A stretch of 9,137 bases of DNA from Acidaminococcaceae bacterium. Its GTDB lineage: Bacteria > Bacillota > Negativicutes > Acidaminococcales > Acidaminococcaceae. The stretch spans positions 1 to 9,137 of the forward strand of contig JAQUUF010000034.1 in the NCBI GenBank assembly GCA_028693975.1. Reading direction: 5' to 3'. A program made the position numbers and the translations under genes. Positions 7,195 to 9,137 of this stretch are shown here, in pieces; the stretch's first letter is position 1; each line of letters opens with the position of its first letter. The notes under the pieces were generated by a model. That model made no database searches. It saw only the letters and a list, made by a program, of their open reading frames with translations, and was not told the origin of the DNA.

Positions 7195-8474
7195 GCTGCA
7201 AAGGGCATTTTTTCAATTATTATTTCCAGTACACGATGAACGTTGGTTTTGTTGATGGTCACATGCAAGTCGCGATAATCAAAAGAATCACCTTTCTTGG
7301 GTATCTCGCCTAGCATATCTACTACCCAGCCGCTGATAGAGTTGTTTTCGAGATTGTACAAATCCAAGTCCAAGCCCAAATAGCGAAAGAGGTCATGCAG
7401 ACTAGCGTTTTGCAGATTAGAGTTGCAGGAGACTAAATAACGATTGTCACCTATTTTGTGGAAGTTAGCTACGATCATATCATGCTCGTCCCAAATTTCT
7501 CCCACTAATTCTTCTACGATATCTTCAGTAGTAACCATGCCCTTCACACCACCGTAGCTGTCTAAGACTATAGCGACTTCTACTTTGGTGTCCTGCAGGT
7601 TCTTGAGGACTAGAGATATCTTGGTGGAGTTATGCACAAAGGCAACATTTTTGATTACACGCTCTAATTTAAAATTAGGGTTATTGATATAAGTGGTGAA
7701 GAAATCTTTGGCATGAATGAGTCCCACAATATGGTCAATATCTTCGCGGTAGACCGGTAGACGAGAGAAACCATGGCTAGTAAATGTATGTAGGATGTCG
7801 TAGTTGCTAGCAGTAATATCGACTGCTACGATGTCTACACGAGGAGTTAGAATTTCTTTGACGCGGATATCACTGAACTCAATGGCAGATTTAATTAGTT
7901 CACTGTCTTGTTTGTTGATGCCACCTTCGTTCTGAACTTCATCAACCATGATAAGCAATTCATCCTCAGTGATGCCTCTCTTACGACCAGTTTTGAAAAT
8001 CTTTCTGATGACATCTTTTAACCAGGTAAAAAAAAGATTAAAAGGAGTAAAAATAAAAATTAAGACGCGCAGATAAGGATAACACCACATGGAGAATACC
8101 TCTGGATGGTCCTTGGCTAGGCTCTTGGGGAGAATTTCGCCAAAGATAAGTACCACGACAGTCATTACGATTGTGGCCCAAGCCAGACCTTGTACACCGA
8201 AATATTGAGTAAAAATAACGGTGGCTATAGAAGCTGCCAAAATATTGACAATATTGTTACCAATAAGAATAGTCGAGAGGGCGTCATCAAAATCCTCCAA
8301 AAGGCGCAATACCTTAGAGGCGCGAGGATAGTCCGGACTCTTGGCTAAATTCTTCAGACGTATTTTGCTAGAAGATGATAGGGCCGTCTCGGAAGAGGAA
8401 AAAAATGCTGATAGAAAAATCAAAAGTACCAGAACTGCAATCATTATTTCTGTCGATACTAAAGGTATATCCAT
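7173..8474 (-). CDS. CNNM/CorC-type membrane protein (DUF21, paired CBS, CorC_HlyC), 'hemolysin family'
   Basis: The 433-residue protein has the full three-part architecture of the CNNM/CorC family, linked to Mg2+ (and Co2+) transport or efflux; 'hemolysin' is a legacy name. The DUF21 membrane domain (about 8-185) shows SSSET (26-30), LIGNNIVNI and GEILPKSLA. A CBS pair follows (about 200-320), with TPRVDIVAVD, SRLPVY and IVGLIHAKDF in the first repeat and DSYGGVKGMVTTEDIVEE and VGEIWDEHD closing the second. The CorC_HlyC domain ends the protein (about 340-425, with GWVVDMLGEIPKKGD). A longer reading from a GTG at 8498 is rejected. The ATG at 8474 has AAGGTGG five bases upstream, and the promoter start point lies near 8494, after the GTG. 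The gene stands alone, with its own promoter and a shared terminator. Ion specificity cannot be read from the sequence. Confidence 0.94.
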   Translation of the reverse strand: MDIPLVSTEIMIAVLVLLIFLSAFFSSSETALSSSSKIRLKNLAKSPDYPRASKVLRLLEDFDDALSTILIGNNIVNILAASIATVIFTQYFGVQGLAWATIVMTVVVLIFGEILPKSLAKDHPEVFSMWCYPYLRVLIFIFTPFNLFFTWLKDVIRKIFKTGRKRGITEDELLIMVDEVQNEGGINKQDSELIKSAIEFSDIRVKEILTPRVDIVAVDITASNYDILHTFTSHGFSRLPVYREDIDHIVGLIHAKDFFTTYINNPNFKLERVIKNVAFVHNSTKISLVLKNLQDTKVEVAIVLDSYGGVKGMVTTEDIVEELVGEIWDEHDMIVANFHKIGDNRYLVSCNSNLQNASLHDLFRYLGLDLDLYNLENNSISGWVVDMLGEIPKKGDSFDYRDLHVTINKTNVHRVLEIIIEKMPFAAKTGAPS

Positions 8475-8479
8475 AATTG

Positions 8480-8486
8480 CCACCTT
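8480..8486 (-). promoter_or_regulatory. Ribosome binding site that fixes the CNNM gene start
   Basis: On the minus strand AAGGTGG is followed by five bases and then ATG at 8474. The alternative GTG at 8498 has no Shine-Dalgarno sequence in front of it, only the TATAAT promoter box. Confidence 0.8.
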
Positions 8487-8500
8487 TCTTTGTTGCACCT

Positions 8501-8529
8501 ATTATAAAGAAATTACTTGGTTTGGTCAA
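8501..8529 (-). promoter_or_regulatory. Sigma-A-type promoter of the CNNM gene
   Basis: On the minus strand TTGACC (8524-8529) and TATAAT (8501-8506) are separated by exactly 17 bases. Transcription would begin near 8494, giving a leader of about 20 bases before the ATG at 8474. It is back to back with the riboswitch promoter, whose -35 is 32 bases away. Confidence 0.85.
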
Positions 8530-8561
8530 ATCTACTGTTTAAAACTTTACATAAAAAAACA

Positions 8562-8590
8562 TTGTTATTATTTTATAGCTGTGTTATACT
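8562..8590 (+). promoter_or_regulatory. Sigma-A-type promoter of the glycine riboswitch transcript
   Basis: TTGTTA (8562-8567) and TATACT (8585-8590) have a 17-base spacer, and TG at 8582-8583 gives an extended -10. Transcription would begin near 8597, about 28 bases before the first aptamer. Confidence 0.8.
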
Positions 8591-8624
8591 TTTAGCAATC
8601 TTAAGTGAATATGGGTGGACGAAG

Positions 8625-8783
8625 CAAATGGGAGAAGGCCTTGTGCCTACCGAAGGAGCTAAACTCTCAGGTATCTCAAAAGATAGGACCGTTTGTGGAC
8701 ACGACTCTGGAGAGTCTCAATGTTGAGCGCCGAAGGTGCAAGGGTAGTTTTTTAGCCCTAATCTCTCAGGCAAAAGGACAGAG
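8625..8783 (+). promoter_or_regulatory. Tandem glycine riboswitch (two aptamers)
   Basis: Both aptamers show conserved glycine riboswitch core sequences. Aptamer 1 (8625-8695) has P1 CAAATGG/CCGTTTG with one G-T wobble, GGGAGA, CCGAAGGAGC (8650-8659), CTCTCAGG (8664-8671) and AGGACC. Aptamer 2 (8705-8783) has P1 CTCTG (8705-8709)/CAGAG (8779-8783), GGAGAG, GCGCCGAAGGTGCAA (8727-8741), CTCTCAGG and CAAAAGGACAGAG. The linker between the two P1 stems is 9 bases (8696-8704). The element senses glycine in the nascent transcript, and an intrinsic terminator follows the second P1 by one base. Glycine riboswitches usually control gcvT operons or glycine/alanine transport, and here the downstream gene encodes an ABC transporter binding protein. 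Confidence 0.95.
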
Positions 8784-8784
8784 C

Positions 8785-8815
8785 GCAAGTAATGTTTATT
8801 ACTTTGCTTTTTTTT
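8785..8815 (+). terminator. Riboswitch expression-platform terminator
   Basis: GCAAGTAAT (8785-8793) pairs with ATTACTTTGC (8798-8807) around the loop GTTT, with one bulged T. Eight T follow (8808-8815). It lies 69 bases before the start codon of the transporter gene and one base after the P1 stem of aptamer 2, so it is the likely glycine-controlled attenuator. Confidence 0.88.
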
Positions 8816-8827
8816 AGTTCGTATTGA

Positions 8828-8860
8828 TATCTCCGGAGCTGACCTTAGGCACCGGGGATA
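8828..8860 (+). other. Second hairpin between attenuator and start codon
   Basis: TATCTCCGG (8828-8836) pairs with CCGGGGATA (8852-8860) in nine pairs, including one G-T wobble. It is followed by AT-rich sequence without a clean T run, so it is not a good terminator. Its TCTCC could instead pair with the GGGGGA Shine-Dalgarno sequence (8871-8876). Confidence 0.6.
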
Positions 8861-8884
8861 ATTTATTTTAGGGGGAAAAAAGAA

Positions 8885-9137
8885 ATGAATTTTAAGAAAG
8901 CTTTAGCAGTTGCTTTGGCAGTAGTAGCCTTAGGAGGAGCGTTGGTAGGCTGCGGTGCCAAAAATGACAAAGAAATTAAGATTGGTTTGCTTAATGAGAT
9001 GACCGGTGGTAACGCCACCATTGGTACAGCAGCTGCAAATGGTGCGCAAATGGCCATTGATGAACTCAATGCCAAGGGCGGTCTTTTGGGGAAACAATTA
9101 AAGGCTGTAGCGGCAGATAATAAATCAGAGCCTGCTG
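8885..9137 (+). CDS. Branched-chain amino acid-type ABC transporter substrate-binding lipoprotein, N-terminal 84 residues
   Basis: The start has GGGGG (8871-8875) nine bases upstream. A signal peptide (K4, K5, hydrophobic core) ends in the lipobox Leu20-Val21-Gly22-Cys23, so the mature protein would be lipid-anchored outside the membrane. The chain then reads EIKIGLLNEMTGGNATIGT, GAQMAIDELNAKGGLLGKQL and DNKSEPA, as expected for the start of LivJ/LivK-type periplasmic binding proteins. The reading is open to the right edge of the window; members are typically 370-400 residues, so most of the protein and any permease or ATPase genes lie outside. The gene is downstream of a tandem glycine riboswitch and attenuator. 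Family members bind leucine, isoleucine, valine, alanine, amides and others. The riboswitch suggests glycine, alanine or serine-like substrates, which is inference. Confidence 0.92.
   Translation, partial: MNFKKALAVALAVVALGGALVGCGAKNDKEIKIGLLNEMTGGNATIGTAAANGAQMAIDELNAKGGLLGKQLKAVAADNKSEPA

Noticed and set aside
8474..8498. GTG at 8498 as start of the CNNM gene
   Set aside because: It has no ribosome binding site and lies at or upstream of the predicted transcription start; ATG 8474 has both.
8517..8817. Short plus-strand open frames across the leader of the transporter gene
   Set aside because: This stretch is explained by promoters, glycine aptamers and a terminator, and the readings have no protein features.
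1..9137. CRISPR arrays, tRNA or rRNA genes, insertion sequences or attachment sites
   Set aside because: No repeat-spacer pattern, cloverleaf, transposase or long flanking repeats were seen by reading; a dedicated search was not possible.

Overview
The window reads as chromosomal DNA from a low-to-moderate GC bacterium, most likely a Bacillota member. Supporting signs are strong Shine-Dalgarno sequences, sigma-A-type promoters, short intrinsic terminators and a tandem glycine riboswitch. The gene content would suit an anaerobic Negativicutes species, but that placement is a low-confidence impression. No mobile element, CRISPR array, tRNA or rRNA gene was seen. The region looks like ordinary core and housekeeping DNA with a few regulatory features worth attention.

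Layout. Positions 1-2931 (minus) hold the first 977 codons of the glutamate synthase large subunit gltB, whose 3' part lies beyond the window. A divergent control region (2932-3122) separates it from a small YbjN-like gene (3123-3557, plus) that ends in its own terminator. Next is a two-gene plus-strand unit: a PMCA-type calcium P-type ATPase (3662-6298) overlapping by four bases (ATGA) an exported Ntn-hydrolase of the C45/penicillin-acylase kind (6295-7155). This unit converges on a CNNM/CorC-type membrane protein with CBS domains (7173-8474, minus). One hairpin serves as terminator for both sides and contains the last codons and stop of the CNNM gene. Back-to-back promoters (8501-8590) drive the CNNM gene leftward and a riboswitch leader rightward. 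The leader carries two glycine aptamers (8625-8783), an intrinsic terminator (8785-8815) and a second hairpin (8828-8860). It precedes a lipoprotein of the branched-chain amino acid ABC transporter type (8885 to the window end).

How the genes fit together. Ammonia assimilation (GltB) and a glycine-sensing amino acid transport gene touch nitrogen metabolism, while the Ca2+ ATPase and the CNNM protein both handle divalent cations. No single pathway links all of them. The most informative observations are the glycine riboswitch in front of a LIV-type binding protein, which suggests the transporter handles glycine or a related amino acid, and the Ntn hydrolase whose signal peptide cleavage would directly expose its catalytic cysteine. 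I saw no evidence for a wholly new system.
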